A stretch of 64,000 nucleotides of DNA, from positions 310,001 through 374,000 of the forward strand of contig NZ_JAHBOI010000002.1 of NCBI RefSeq assembly GCF_018531425.1. The letters are read 5' to 3'. This document shows positions 17,242-25,876 of the stretch, one piece after another. Both the position numbers and the translations under genes were made by a program. This DNA is from Paenarthrobacter sp. DKR-5. GTDB lineage: Bacteria > Actinomycetota > Actinomycetes > Actinomycetales > Micrococcaceae. The notes beneath the pieces were generated by a model. That model ran no database searches, was not told where the DNA came from, and saw nothing but the letters and a program-made list of their open reading frames with translations. Position 1 is the first letter of the stretch. Each line of letters opens with the position of its first letter.

Positions 17242-17664
17242 ATGAGGTACTTCGAAGCCGAAACGCTGATCCTTGCCGACGCCGAGACCGTCTGGCGGAT
17301 CATCACCGACGGCGCGGGCTTCACTGCCTGGGATTCGGGCATCACAGCGGTGGACGGGGTCATCCGCGACGGCGGGCGGATCCGGGTCCGCGCTGACGCC
17401 ACCGGACGGCGGGTCTTCCCCTTCTCCGTCCAGCAGGACCCGGACCATCACCGGATGACCTGGACCGCCCGCCTTCCGCTGGGCCTGTTCCGCGGGGTGC
17501 GCACCTTCACCCTCACCGACCGGGCGAAGGGGACCCATCTGAAGGTTAAGGAGGAGTACTTCGGCCCGCTGGCCGGCCTCATGTTCAGGGGGATGCCGGA
17601 CCTGCGGCCGTCCTTCCGTCAGTTCGCCGCCGGCGCCAAAGCACGCGCGGAGGCAATGGGCTGA
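17242..17664 (+). CDS. SRPBCC (START-like) family protein
   Basis: A 140-residue single-domain protein of the polyketide cyclase/START fold, recognised from EAETLILADAETVWRIITD, followed by the W-D-x-G and DGGRIRVRADATGRRVFP strands and a C-terminal long helix (MPDLRPSFRQFAAGAKARAE). Such proteins bind hydrophobic ligands in a deep pocket. The ATG at 17242 follows a CTGGGT rather than a strong ribosome-binding site. The stop TGA is one base after a possible CTG start of the following transporter gene. Confidence 0.85.
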   Translation: MRYFEAETLILADAETVWRIITDGAGFTAWDSGITAVDGVIRDGGRIRVRADATGRRVFPFSVQQDPDHHRMTWTARLPLGLFRGVRTFTLTDRAKGTHLKVKEEYFGPLAGLMFRGMPDLRPSFRQFAAGAKARAEAMG

Positions 17665-17732
17665 CCAGGAGCCAGCACCCGCGCCCGGCCGCAGGCGCCC
17701 GGACGCGGCCGCCGCGCTGGTCCGCCTGGCGG

Positions 17733-18938
17733 GTGGTCTTCAGCTTCGGACTCGTCAGCCTCGCCGTGGACCTTGTCTCCGACGGCGGCCGCTCGCTCGC
17801 CGGACCGCTGCTGGGCTCCCTCGGCGCGTCCGCGCTGACGGTGGGGCTGGTGACGGGCGCCGGCGAAGCTCTCGCCCAGGGCCTCCGGCTCCTCACCGGC
17901 CCGTGGGCGGACCGCACCCGCGGTTACTGGTCTTTCACCATTGCCGGCTATGCCATGACGGCACTGAGCATTCCGCTGCTGGCCCTGGCCCCCTTCGCGG
18001 GCACCGCGGGCCTGCTGCTGGGCTCCGTGCTGCTGCTGGCGGACCGGACGGGCAAGGCCGTGCGCAGTCCGGCCAAGACAGTGCTCCTGGCCGGCGCCGC
18101 CGGCTCCGTCGGGCGCGGACGGGGGTTCGCGGTGCACAAGTCGCTGGACCAGTTCGGAGCGTTCCTCGGCCCCCTGCTCGCCGCCGGGATGGTGGCCGTC
18201 AGCGGAACGCTGTGGGCCGCTTTCGCGGTGCTCGCCCTGCCGGCGCTGGCCGCGCTGGCCATCCTGCTCGCCGTGCGGCGCGGCGCCCCGGACCCCGCAA
18301 TTCCCGCCGGTCCTAATGCGGCCGCCGGCTCGGACCTGGCCGGGACCCGCCTGCCGCGCTCGTTCTACTTCACCGGCCTCGCCGTTTTCGCCGCGAATGC
18401 CGGGCTGGTGACCTTCGGGCTCATCTCGTTCCACCTCACCGATGCGCGGCTGGCTCCGCTCGCCGTCGCACCGCTTTTTTACGCCGCAGCGATGGCAATG
18501 GCCGCCGTGGCGGCGTTGGCCAGCGGCTTCCTGTACGACCGCGCGGGGCCCCGGGTGCTGCTGGTCCTGCCGGTGCTGATCGCGCTGGTGCCCGGCCTCG
18601 CTCTTGCAGACCGGCTGCCCCTGGTGTTCGCTGGTGTTCTCAGCTGGGGCGCCGCGGCCGGCATCCAGGACTCGACGCTCAAGGCGCTGGTCGCGGATCT
18701 TGTCGCCGCCCCGCGGCGGGGCACGGCCTACGGCGTGGTGGCCGCCTTCGAGGGTGCGGGCGCGCTCGCCGGCGGCTTCCTTGCCGGCGCCCTCTACTCG
18801 CGGGCCGGCACCCTGGCCCTGGCGGTGGCCCTGATTGAGGCGGCTGCTTTCCTGCTGCTGCTCGCCGCCGTCCGCCCCCGCGGCGCCGGAGGCCTGTTGC
18901 CGGCACGGACCGCGCGGGAGAATGGAGAGGACGGATGA
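17733..18938 (+). CDS. Major facilitator superfamily transporter
   Basis: A 401-residue, about 12-segment membrane transporter. The first cytoplasmic loop region contains GPWADRTRGYWSFTIAGYAM, a variant of the MFS loop 2-3 motif, and ALASGFLYDRAGPRVLLVLP is its repeat in the second half. Substrate unknown. GTG at 17733 is the first conventional start, but the frame is open back to 17664 and reads WSAWRVVFSFG into it; a CTG at 17661 has GGAGG seven bases upstream, so the true start may be farther upstream than GTG 17733. Confidence 0.85.
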   Translation: MVFSFGLVSLAVDLVSDGGRSLAGPLLGSLGASALTVGLVTGAGEALAQGLRLLTGPWADRTRGYWSFTIAGYAMTALSIPLLALAPFAGTAGLLLGSVLLLADRTGKAVRSPAKTVLLAGAAGSVGRGRGFAVHKSLDQFGAFLGPLLAAGMVAVSGTLWAAFAVLALPALAALAILLAVRRGAPDPAIPAGPNAAAGSDLAGTRLPRSFYFTGLAVFAANAGLVTFGLISFHLTDARLAPLAVAPLFYAAAMAMAAVAALASGFLYDRAGPRVLLVLPVLIALVPGLALADRLPLVFAGVLSWGAAAGIQDSTLKALVADLVAAPRRGTAYGVVAAFEGAGALAGGFLAGALYSRAGTLALAVALIEAAAFLLLLAAVRPRGAGGLLPARTARENGEDG

Positions 18939-18956
18939 CGCTTCGGGGAGGACGCA

Positions 18957-19403
18957 GTGACAGCAGCAGAAGTTGATATGAAGAACCTTCCGGGGGCCCA
19001 CCACGTGGCGGAGGAGCTGTCTGAAGCCGAGTGCTGGGACCTGCTGGGCGGCCAGCTCGTCGGCAGGTTCGCGTTCCTGAGCGGAAACCGGATCGAGGTC
19101 TTTCCGGTCAACTACGTCGTGGACGACGGCATCGTCTATTTCCGGACGGCGTCGAACGGGGCGATTGAACGCGCGATGCCGCGGGACAGCGCGTCCTTCC
19201 AGATCGACGCGTTCGACCCCGCCCACGCCGCGGGCTGGTCGGTGCTGGTGAGCGGCCGGGCCGAGCGCATCCTCGATCCGGCCCGGCTGGTCGAGCTGTT
19301 CCGCCTGCCGATGGAGCAGCCGTGGGCCGGCGGCCTGCGCGTGGCGTTCATCGCCGTCCGGCCCGTCACGGTAACCGGCCGGCGCGTGCACATGAAGATC
19401 TGA
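18957..19403 (+). CDS. Pyridoxamine 5'-phosphate oxidase family protein
   Basis: A 148-residue flavin- or F420-binding split-barrel protein. LGRF-like sequence (GGQLVGRFAFLSGNRIEVFP), VNYVVDDGIVYFRTASNG and WSVLVSGRAERI are the conserved strands of the family common in actinobacteria. GGGGAGG lies five bases before the GTG at 18957. Enzyme activity cannot be assigned; family members include oxidoreductases and heme or F420 binders. It follows the MFS gene by 18 bases, probably as one transcript. Confidence 0.85.
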   Translation: MTAAEVDMKNLPGAHHVAEELSEAECWDLLGGQLVGRFAFLSGNRIEVFPVNYVVDDGIVYFRTASNGAIERAMPRDSASFQIDAFDPAHAAGWSVLVSGRAERILDPARLVELFRLPMEQPWAGGLRVAFIAVRPVTVTGRRVHMKI

Positions 19404-19436
19404 CCTGCCGGAGAGCCGGCTCCTGCGCGCCGAAGC

Positions 19437-19775
19437 CTAGCTGCGGGTGCCGCCCGGGCTTTCCGCTGCGGCCCGTTCCAGGGTCGTCTTGGCGAGCAGC
19501 TCCGCGACGACCTGCGACACCAGGTCCTCCTTTTCGCGGGATTCCGCGTCCTGCTGCTGCTGGACCTCCACCCGCGCCGCCTGCCACGCGGACCAGTGGC
19601 CGGAGACGAGCGCCCACAGGGACAGCGCGGACACGTACACCACCGAGTTCAACCACCCCATCACCAGCGAGAAAGGGATCATCACCAGCCAGAAAACGGC
19701 CAGCCAGCCGTTTACCCGGCGCATGAACACCGGATCACCCTGGACCATCGCCCAAAGACTCTTAATGGGTCCCAC
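19437..19775 (-). CDS. Small two-helix membrane protein
   Basis: A 112-residue protein with a hydrophobic hairpin (WLAVFWLVMIPFSLVMGW and SVVYVSALSLWALVSG, about residues 24-60) and a long polar C-terminal helix rich in Gln and Glu (EVQQQQDAESREKEDLV), which may be a coiled coil in the cytoplasm. Family not recognised. The start ATG at 19773-19775 has GGGAGGT nearby on the minus strand. Converges on the preceding gene. Confidence 0.75.
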   Translation of the reverse strand: MGPIKSLWAMVQGDPVFMRRVNGWLAVFWLVMIPFSLVMGWLNSVVYVSALSLWALVSGHWSAWQAARVEVQQQQDAESREKEDLVSQVVAELLAKTTLERAAAESPGGTRS

Positions 19776-19875
19776 AAAACCTCCCTCTCCGTGCGGCCGA
19801 CAGGTGCGCGGGCCACGATGATGCTACCTGATCAGCCTGCTTCCTTCCCGCAGTGGGAAGGGCCATACTGGGCCA

Positions 19876-20124
19876 GTGAGTTCATCCCGCACCGCCACCC
19901 GCCTTGCTGCTCCCGCAGAGCCGGTCTTCCTCGTCGAATGCATCGCCTGCCGGGCCGCCACCACCGTCCCGGGGCACTGGAGCAGGTTCCGGGTCACCGC
20001 TACCAGAATGAACCACCTGTACGACTGCCTCTTCGACCAGGTGCAGCCCGGTCCCGGGTGCCCACCCATCTACCGGAGCGTCGCCGAGGCCGGACCTGTG
20101 GTCCGCTTCGGACGGCTGATCTAG
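19876..20124 (+). CDS. Hypothetical small Cys-containing protein
   Basis: Possible 82-residue protein from GTG 19876, with ECIACRAATTVPGHWSRFRV and DCLFDQVQPGPGCPP. The two Cys pairs could bind a metal. Codon usage fits the surrounding genes, but no family is recognised and ribosome binding is weak. It ends just before a perfect hairpin that would serve as its terminator. Confidence 0.45.
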   Translation: MSSSRTATRLAAPAEPVFLVECIACRAATTVPGHWSRFRVTATRMNHLYDCLFDQVQPGPGCPPIYRSVAEAGPVVRFGRLI

Positions 20125-20148
20125 TCCCGGCCGGCCTGCCGCAGAACG

Positions 20149-20184
20149 CGAAATGGGGCGCCCCCAAGGGGGCGCCCCATTTCG
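20149..20184. terminator. Perfect 17-base-pair palindrome, likely bidirectional terminator
   Basis: Bases 20149-20165 and 20168-20184 are exact reverse complements separated by AA. It lies between the end of the small plus-strand gene and the end of the minus-strand CsbD gene, so it would serve both as transcription stop. A flank of AAAT/ATTT in the stem gives a short U-run in each direction. Confidence 0.75.
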
Positions 20185-20196
20185 TGCGGATGGACC

Positions 20197-20373
20197 TTAG
20201 TCGTTCTTGAAGGCGTCCTTGACCTTCTCGCCGGCCTGCTTCAGGTCACCCTTAGCCTGGTCGGTCTGTCCTTCGGCCTCCAGGCCCGGGTCGTTCGTGG
20301 CCTTGCCGGCAGCTTCCTTGCCCTTGCCGCCCATCTTTTCGGCGGCGTTGTCGATCTTGTCACCCAAACCCAT
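20197..20373 (-). CDS. CsbD family stress-response protein
   Basis: A 58-residue, highly charged, helical protein: MGLGDKIDNAAEKMGGKGKE, then AAGKATNDPGLEAEGQTDQA and KGDLKQAGEKVKDA, the standard CsbD sequence. CsbD-like proteins are general-stress (sigma-B-type) products of unknown mechanism. GGAGG sits six bases before the ATG at 20371-20373. Followed by the perfect hairpin at 20149-20184. Confidence 0.9.
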   Translation of the reverse strand: MGLGDKIDNAAEKMGGKGKEAAGKATNDPGLEAEGQTDQAKGDLKQAGEKVKDAFKND

Positions 20374-20562
20374 GGTGGTCCTCCAATGGTCTGTAGTACC
20401 CGCCGGCCGGTCGCCGGTAGGTGGTACATCCATAATAACTAAGCTTGCTGAGCAATCAAGGACCACGTGTGCCGGCATGGCTGCACCGGCTTTGCGCAGC
20501 TGCGGCGGCTGCCGTTCCGCGCGTCCGGGGCGGGTTGGGCCGGGGACGCGCGGAACACCTGC

Positions 20563-20718
20563 TCAGACGCGCTTGCCGCGGTTGAGAATAAACAGCACAA
20601 TCGCGATCACAAGCAGGATCGGCGCAACCCACAGGAGGAAGCTCACGGCCTTGACCGTGCCGCCGATGATGAAGAACACGATGGCAACAATGGCTACGAT
20701 CCACAGCAGTGTGTTCAT
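20563..20718 (-). CDS. Small hydrophobic membrane protein
   Basis: A 51-residue protein with two membrane helices (TLLWIVAIVAIVFFIIGG and FLLWVAPILLVIAIVLFIL) and a basic tail NRGKRV. Such proteins often sit beside stress genes in this group. TTGGAC lies just upstream of the ATG at 20716-20718. Function unknown; located between the epimerase and CsbD genes on the same strand. Confidence 0.75.
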   Translation of the reverse strand: MNTLLWIVAIVAIVFFIIGGTVKAVSFLLWVAPILLVIAIVLFILNRGKRV

Positions 20719-20832
20719 TGGTCCAACCCGCCTTATTCGTTTATTCGGGGCCCCGATGCAGGGGCTGGACGCATGGTATCGCCGCGGCGCCCCGGACACC
20801 ATAGGTGGGCCGGTTCCCGCAGGCATCCGGCC

Positions 20833-21798
20833 CTAGAACTGCTGGCCGCCGACGTCGACCCTCCCGTTCGCCGCGAGCCACCGAAGAGCCTCCTGCAGCG
20901 CCTGCAGCGAGCTGTACCGCGGGGCGTACCCCAGGATGTCCCGCGCGCGGTCGATGCTCGCCGCGATGCTGCGTACGACATGCTCCCTGGTCGTCATCGC
21001 GTGGTCCGCGCCGGCCCGCGCCTCGAACTCCGCCCAGTCCACCAGGTCGAGCACGGGTTCGCGGCCGAACCAGGCCGCCGCGCCCGCCGCCAGCCCGCGC
21101 AGCGTCATCGCTTCGGCGGACACCACGTGGAAACTGGAGCCCACGGCGGCCGGGCGGGTGAGCGCCCGCTCGAACGCCTGCGCGACGTCGTCGGCGTGGA
21201 CGTGATGCAGGATCCCGAGGCCCTGGTCCGGCAGGGCGAGCGGCTCGGACTGTGCGAGCCGGGCCCAGACAGCCGGGTCGAGGTTGCCTGCCGGGTTGAT
21301 GACCTGCCACCCGGGCCCGGTGATGTGGCCGGGGTGCAGCACAACCGCCGGGACGCCGCCGCTGCGCGCCTCCCGCAGCAGCAGTGCCTCAATCTCCGCC
21401 TTGCCCGTTCCGTACTCGCCGAACGGGGTCCGCGGTTCATCCTCGGTGACCGGCACGCGCAGCGCCGGTCCGTGCACCCAGATCGAACCGCAGTGCAGCA
21501 GCAGCGGGCGCGAGGGACGCAGTGCGTCCACGAGCTGGCGCGCTGAACCTGCGGTGAAGCAGATCAGGTCAATAACGGCGTCGGCCTCGAGCGCGGCGAT
21601 CCTGCTGCCGAAGCTGCCTTCCGCGTCCTCCGCTTCCCGGTCCACCGCGACCTGCTGCACCGAGGCCCACTCGGGGGCGGGCTGGTAGGGCTCCCGGTTT
21701 CCGCGGCTCAGCGCCACGACCTCGTGCCCCGCGCGGACCAGGCGCGGCACCAGGTACGTTCCAATGTGGCCGGTGGCTCCAATGACGGCGACTCTCAT
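20833..21798 (-). CDS. NAD(P)-dependent epimerase/dehydratase family protein
   Basis: A 321-residue extended-SDR protein. The N-terminal Rossmann motif is VAVIGATGHIGTYL, then AVIDLICFTAG, a YGTGKAEIE segment matching the Y-x-x-x-K catalytic pair, and VVLHPGHITGPG. Substrate is unknown; the family includes nucleotide-sugar epimerases and isoflavone reductase-like proteins. AGGAAGGACC precedes the ATG at 21796-21798; no gene is seen in the 92 bases before it. Confidence 0.88.
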   Translation of the reverse strand: MRVAVIGATGHIGTYLVPRLVRAGHEVVALSRGNREPYQPAPEWASVQQVAVDREAEDAEGSFGSRIAALEADAVIDLICFTAGSARQLVDALRPSRPLLLHCGSIWVHGPALRVPVTEDEPRTPFGEYGTGKAEIEALLLREARSGGVPAVVLHPGHITGPGWQVINPAGNLDPAVWARLAQSEPLALPDQGLGILHHVHADDVAQAFERALTRPAAVGSSFHVVSAEAMTLRGLAAGAAAWFGREPVLDLVDWAEFEARAGADHAMTTREHVVRSIAASIDRARDILGYAPRYSSLQALQEALRWLAANGRVDVGGQQF

Positions 21799-21891
21799 GG
21801 GCACGGTCCTTCCTCTCGATGCGGAGTCATCACCATGGCACACGCGCGTGCCGCAGGCGAGGGGCCGCCACAGGACGGACGCACGCCGGCG

Positions 21892-22311
21892 CTATGCCGC
21901 GGCTCCCCGGCCGGCCAGCTGGCGGATGAGGCCGAGGCCGGCGTCGCTGCCGGGCCAATGACGTTCCAGCGCGGCGTCCCCGGCCCGGCGGATGACCGAG
22001 CGCAGCACCAGCGCGACAATGATCACGTCGTCAGCGAAGCCGATGACGGGCAAAAAATCGGGCACCAGGTCGATCGGCATCACCAGGTACCCCAGCAGCA
22101 GCGCCACCCGGACCCTCACCCCTCGCGGCACGCTGCGGTCCGCGACGAGCCGGCGCAGCAGCACGAGCAGGTCCGGAAGCAGCCGCAGCGCATCCTTGAG
22201 GTTCACGGTGTCCGGGTGCCGGCGGGCGTACAGGGCCAGCAGCACCAGCATCACGGCATAGAGCAATGCGACACCGCCGACGACGGCGATCAGCACGTCC
22301 CAGAGGTTCAT
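21892..22311 (-). CDS. DUF1232 (YkvA-like) membrane protein
   Basis: A 139-residue protein with an N-terminal membrane helix (VLIAVVGGVALLYAVMLVLL) and the DUF1232 core LLGYLVMPIDLVPDFLPVIG followed by FADDVIIVALVLRSV. The family is widespread and has no firm function. ATG at 22309-22311 is chosen because the first helix starts there. It follows glutamate decarboxylase by 41 bases on the same strand, without an obvious functional link. Confidence 0.88.
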   Translation of the reverse strand: MNLWDVLIAVVGGVALLYAVMLVLLALYARRHPDTVNLKDALRLLPDLLVLLRRLVADRSVPRGVRVRVALLLGYLVMPIDLVPDFLPVIGFADDVIIVALVLRSVIRRAGDAALERHWPGSDAGLGLIRQLAGRGAAA

Positions 22312-22352
22312 TCGGTTCCGGCTATGGTCACGGGGCGGCACTCTCGCTGAGG

Positions 22353-23753
22353 TCAGTGGTGGAAGGCAGGCGTCTGCCGTTGGGACGGCATCGGCGATTC
22401 GAGCCCGTCCAGATAGGCTACTTCCTTCTTCAGGTCCGCAAGGAAACTGCCGGCCAGGTCGCGGGTGAATCCGTTGCGCACCACCACCCGCTGGACGGTC
22501 AAGTCGGCCAGGGAATCCGGCATCGGGTAGGCGGGAACCAGCCACCCGTTCATCCGCAGGCGCTCCGAGAGGTGGTGCAGGTTCCAGTTCCGGGTGTAAC
22601 CCTCCCGGAGCTGCCAGGCGAAGACAGGGATGTCCGAGCCGTCATTCCACAGGGTGAAGGCCTCCATTTTGCCGATTTCACCCGATAGGTACAGCGCGAC
22701 GTCACGGGCTGCGCCCTGCACCGCGGCGTAGCCTTCGAAGCCGAGCCTGAGGAACAGGTAATACTGCAGCAGCACCTGTGCGCCCGGGCGCGAGAAGTTC
22801 AGCGCGAAGGTCGGCATGTCCCCGCCGAGGTAGCTCACGTGGAAGATCAGGTCCTCCGGCAGCGCCTGGCTGTCGCGCCACACGACCCAGCCGAGGCCCG
22901 GGTACACGAGCCCGTACTTGTGCCCCGAAGTGTTGATGGACGCCACCCGCGGCAGGCGGAAGTCCCACACGGTCTCCGGCTGCAGGAAAGGTGCCACCAT
23001 CGCGCCGGAGGCGCCGTCGACGTGGATCGGCACATCCAGCCCGTGCCGGGCATGGATCCCGTCCAGTGCCGCCGAGATGGCCTCCACCGGCTCGTACATG
23101 CCGGTGTAGGTCACCCCCATGATCGCCACGACCCCGATGGTGTTCTCGTCGACGTACCGTTCGAGACCGTCGCCGTCGAGCACCTTGTGGTCCAGCGAGA
23201 TCGGCACGTAGCGGGCTTCGACGTCCCAGTAGTTGCAGAACTTCTCCCAGCAGACCTGCACCGCGGAGCTCATCACCAGGTTGGGCTTGTCGGCCGGTTT
23301 CCCCGCGGCCCGGCGGGCATGCTGCCACCGGCGCTTGAGGGCAAGCCCGGCGAGCATGCAGGCTTCGGAGGAACCGATGGTGGAGGTGCCGACCGCCGAC
23401 GACGGGTCAGGCGCGTTCCACAAGTCGGCGAGCATCCGCCAGCACCGCGTCTCGATCGCTGCCGTCTGCGGGTACTCGTCCTTGTCGATCATGTTTTTGT
23501 CCACGGCCTCGGCGTAGAGCTTCGCGGCCTCAGGCTCCATCCAGGTCCCGACAAAGGTGGCCAGGTTCAGGCGGGCATTGCCGTCCAGCATCGCCTCGTC
23601 GTGCACCACCTGGTAGGCCGTCTCGGGCAGGGACTCCTCGGCGGGCAGAGTGAACCGGGGAAAGGTGCTCGCCTCCCCCGGCCGCGTGAAGAGCGGGTTC
23701 ACTCCGACAGCCTTGCCCGACTCGGTGGCTGCCGACTTCCGTCCTGCTCTCAT
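22353..23753 (-). CDS. gadB: Glutamate decarboxylase
   Basis: A 466-residue PLP enzyme converting glutamate to GABA and CO2 while consuming a proton, giving acid resistance. The length equals E. coli GadB. PLP contacts: Asp 246 in IHVDGASG and Lys 279 in INTSGHKYG. SSEA (128-131) and the N-terminal region are also typical. The C-terminus ends ...PAFHH, so a His lies at position 465, matching the penultimate His 465 that closes the GadB active site at neutral pH. AAGGGA lies six bases before ATG 23751-23753. No gadC-type antiporter is adjacent. Confidence 0.95.
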   Translation of the reverse strand: MRAGRKSAATESGKAVGVNPLFTRPGEASTFPRFTLPAEESLPETAYQVVHDEAMLDGNARLNLATFVGTWMEPEAAKLYAEAVDKNMIDKDEYPQTAAIETRCWRMLADLWNAPDPSSAVGTSTIGSSEACMLAGLALKRRWQHARRAAGKPADKPNLVMSSAVQVCWEKFCNYWDVEARYVPISLDHKVLDGDGLERYVDENTIGVVAIMGVTYTGMYEPVEAISAALDGIHARHGLDVPIHVDGASGAMVAPFLQPETVWDFRLPRVASINTSGHKYGLVYPGLGWVVWRDSQALPEDLIFHVSYLGGDMPTFALNFSRPGAQVLLQYYLFLRLGFEGYAAVQGAARDVALYLSGEIGKMEAFTLWNDGSDIPVFAWQLREGYTRNWNLHHLSERLRMNGWLVPAYPMPDSLADLTVQRVVVRNGFTRDLAGSFLADLKKEVAYLDGLESPMPSQRQTPAFHH

Positions 23754-23910
23754 ATCGTTCCCTTCGCTGGCGGTGGCCACACTGGCTGCCGGGTCGCCTC
23801 CACGGTAACCCGCTCCGCTTGGCCCCCCAAGCCCTGTCCCTGCGGGCGGGGCGGTGCCATCATGGTGCGCAGCGGATCGCCGCGGTCCGCCGTGGAATCG
23901 GGTGAGTGAA

Positions 23911-24285
23911 ATGAAAGCGCTGCCAAGAATCGGAACCGTGCTGCTGCTCGCGGCCTCCCTGACCGGACTGGGCACCGGCCTGGCCGGGTGTGCCGGCCAG
24001 ACGGCCGACGGCGGGGCGAGCCAGTCCGCCGCCGCGGCCAATACCATCACCATCAAAGGATTCGCCTTCCAGGCTCCGGCGTCGGTGGCGCCCGGGAGCC
24101 AGGTCACCGTCAAGAACCTGGACAGCGCCGCGCACACTGTCACCGCCGACGACGGCAAGTCCTTCGACGCGCAGGCAGGCGCCGGCGGCGGAACCGGAAC
24201 CTTCACGGCGCCCAGCAAGCCGGGTTCCTACCCGTACCACTGCACCTTCCACCCGGACATGCACGGGGTACTTGTCGTCAAGTAG
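23911..24285 (+). CDS. Cupredoxin (plastocyanin-like) lipoprotein
   Basis: A 124-residue exported blue-copper protein. Signal peptide with lipobox LAGC (Cys 27), a short linker, then one cupredoxin domain with the four type-1 copper ligands His 75 (SAAHTV), His 110 and Cys 111 (YHCTF), His 114 or Met 117 (HPDMHG); the exact fourth ligand is not settled. ATG at 23911 is used; GTG 23902 is also in frame. It may pass electrons at the cell surface. It diverges from gadB and precedes the ligase gene. Confidence 0.88.
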   Translation: MKALPRIGTVLLLAASLTGLGTGLAGCAGQTADGGASQSAAAANTITIKGFAFQAPASVAPGSQVTVKNLDSAAHTVTADDGKSFDAQAGAGGGTGTFTAPSKPGSYPYHCTFHPDMHGVLVVK

Positions 24286-24333
24286 CGGTGCTCCCGGGTG
24301 ACAGATGCCCGGGCCGCGGCAAGAATGGGCCTC

Positions 24334-25395
24334 ATGCATCTGCCGCTCCTGCCTCCTGTCTCCCCGATGCTCGCCAAGCCTGTCGCCTCCATCCCGGACG
24401 GGGATATGAGCTTCGAGCCGAAGTGGGACGGCTTCCGTTCGATCATCTTCCGCGACGGCGAGGAGGTCGAGATCGGCAGCCGGAACGAGCGCCCGATGAC
24501 GAGGTACTTCCCGGAACTGGTCGAGGCCGCCAAGAGCTTCCTGCCGCCGCGGTGCGTCGTCGACGGCGAGATCGTCGTCGTCTCCCCCCAGGGCGACCGG
24601 CTGGACTTCGAGGCCCTGCAGCAGCGGATCCACCCCGCCGCGAGCCGCGTCAAGCTGCTCTCCACGCAGACTCCCGCCCTGTTCGTCGCCTTCGACCTGC
24701 TCGCTCTCGACGACACTGACTACACCGGCCGGCCCTTCGCCGAGCGGCGCGCCGCGCTGGAGAAGGCCCTGGCCCCCGCGCAGCCGCCGATCCACCTCAC
24801 CCGGCGCACCGTGGACAAAGCTGTCGCCGAGCAGTGGTTCCACCAGTTCGAAGGGGCCGGGCTGGACGGGATCATTGCCAAACCCCAGGACGGCACCTAC
24901 CAGCCGGACAGGCGGACCATGTTCAAGATCAAGCATGAGCGCACGGCGGACTGCGTCCTCGCCGGCTACCGCGTGCACAAGAGCGGCGCCGACCGCATCG
25001 GCTCGCTGCTGCTGGGCATCTACGACGCCGACGGCGTCCTGGCCAGCGTCGGCGTCGTCGGCGCGTTCCCGATGAAGCGGCGGGAGGAGCTGTTCCAGGA
25101 GCTGCAACCGCTGGTGACGACCTTCGACGAGCACCCGTGGGCCTGGGCCAAGCAGGAGGAAGGCAACCGCACGCCGCGCAACTCCGAAGGCAGCCGCTGG
25201 AGCGCCGGGAAGGATCTGTCCTTCGTCCCGCTGCGGCCGGAACGGGTGCTGGAGGTGCGCTATGACCACATGGAGGGAGCGCGGTTCCGTCACACCACCC
25301 AGTTCGTGCGCTGGCGCCCGGACCGGGACCCGCGCAGCTGCACGTACGACCAGCTGGAGGAGCCGGTCAGGTTCGACCTGGCCAGCGTCCTCTGA
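24334..25395 (+). CDS. ligC: ATP-dependent DNA ligase, LigC type
   Basis: A 353-residue nucleotidyltransferase. Motif I EPKWDGFR puts the AMP-accepting Lys at 30, then VDGEIVVV (motif III region), LDGIIAK (motif IV) and MFKIKHERTADCVLAGY (motif V), and an OB-fold C-terminus. Length and N-terminus (LPPVSPMLAK) match actinobacterial LigC, a minor ligase used in NHEJ-like and excision repair. ATG 24334 is preferred; ATG 24325 and GTG 24298 are in frame too. A LigD-type polymerase gene lies at 45812-46834 in the same window. Confidence 0.88.
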   Translation: MHLPLLPPVSPMLAKPVASIPDGDMSFEPKWDGFRSIIFRDGEEVEIGSRNERPMTRYFPELVEAAKSFLPPRCVVDGEIVVVSPQGDRLDFEALQQRIHPAASRVKLLSTQTPALFVAFDLLALDDTDYTGRPFAERRAALEKALAPAQPPIHLTRRTVDKAVAEQWFHQFEGAGLDGIIAKPQDGTYQPDRRTMFKIKHERTADCVLAGYRVHKSGADRIGSLLLGIYDADGVLASVGVVGAFPMKRREELFQELQPLVTTFDEHPWAWAKQEEGNRTPRNSEGSRWSAGKDLSFVPLRPERVLEVRYDHMEGARFRHTTQFVRWRPDRDPRSCTYDQLEEPVRFDLASVL

Positions 25396-25402
25396 CGGGC
25401 AG

Positions 25403-25876
25403 CTACTCCCCGCGGTAGGCCGCCGTGAGGGCGGCGATGTCGAGCTTGCCCATCGTCAGCATGGTTGCCATCACGCGCTCAGATTTCGCCGCATCCCGGT
25501 CGGCGAGCATCTCGGTGAGCACAGGCGGGTTGATCTGCCAGGACAGTCCGTATCTGTCTTTGAGCCAGCCGCACTGCCCCGGCTCGCCCCCTTCGCCCAG
25601 CTTCTCCCACAGCTCGTCGATTTCGTCCTGCGTCTCCGCCCGGACGGAGAGCGAGATTGCCTCGGTGAACCGGAACGCCGGCCCTCCGTTCAGGGCGAGC
25701 AGTTCGAGGCCGTCCAGCGTGAAGCTCACCACCATCACGGTGCCGGCAGGGCGCGGGGCGCCTTCGGGATAGCGTGACACGTTCGTCACGGACGAGTTGG
25801 GGAAGACCGAGACGTAGAAGTTGGCCGCCTCCTCGGCCTGGTCGTCGAACCACAGGAACGGGCTGATGGTCTGCAC
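25403..25876 (-). CDS. VOC superfamily (PhnB-like) protein
   Basis: A 157-residue protein of the vicinal-oxygen-chelate fold in the PhnB/3-demethylubiquinone methyltransferase-like group: ISPFLWFDDQAEEAANFYVS at the N-terminus, EAISLSVRAETQDEIDELWE and YGLSWQINPP toward the end. These are often annotated as glyoxalase-like without proven activity. GGAG lies five bases before the GTG at 25874-25876. Convergent with the ligase gene, which ends eight bases away. Confidence 0.88.
   Translation of the reverse strand: MQTISPFLWFDDQAEEAANFYVSVFPNSSVTNVSRYPEGAPRPAGTVMVVSFTLDGLELLALNGGPAFRFTEAISLSVRAETQDEIDELWEKLGEGGEPGQCGWLKDRYGLSWQINPPVLTEMLADRDAAKSERVMATMLTMGKLDIAALTAAYRGE

Noticed and set aside
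23860-25293. Minus-strand open frame, 477 codons
   Set aside because: Opposite the cupredoxin and ligC genes, both with intact motifs.
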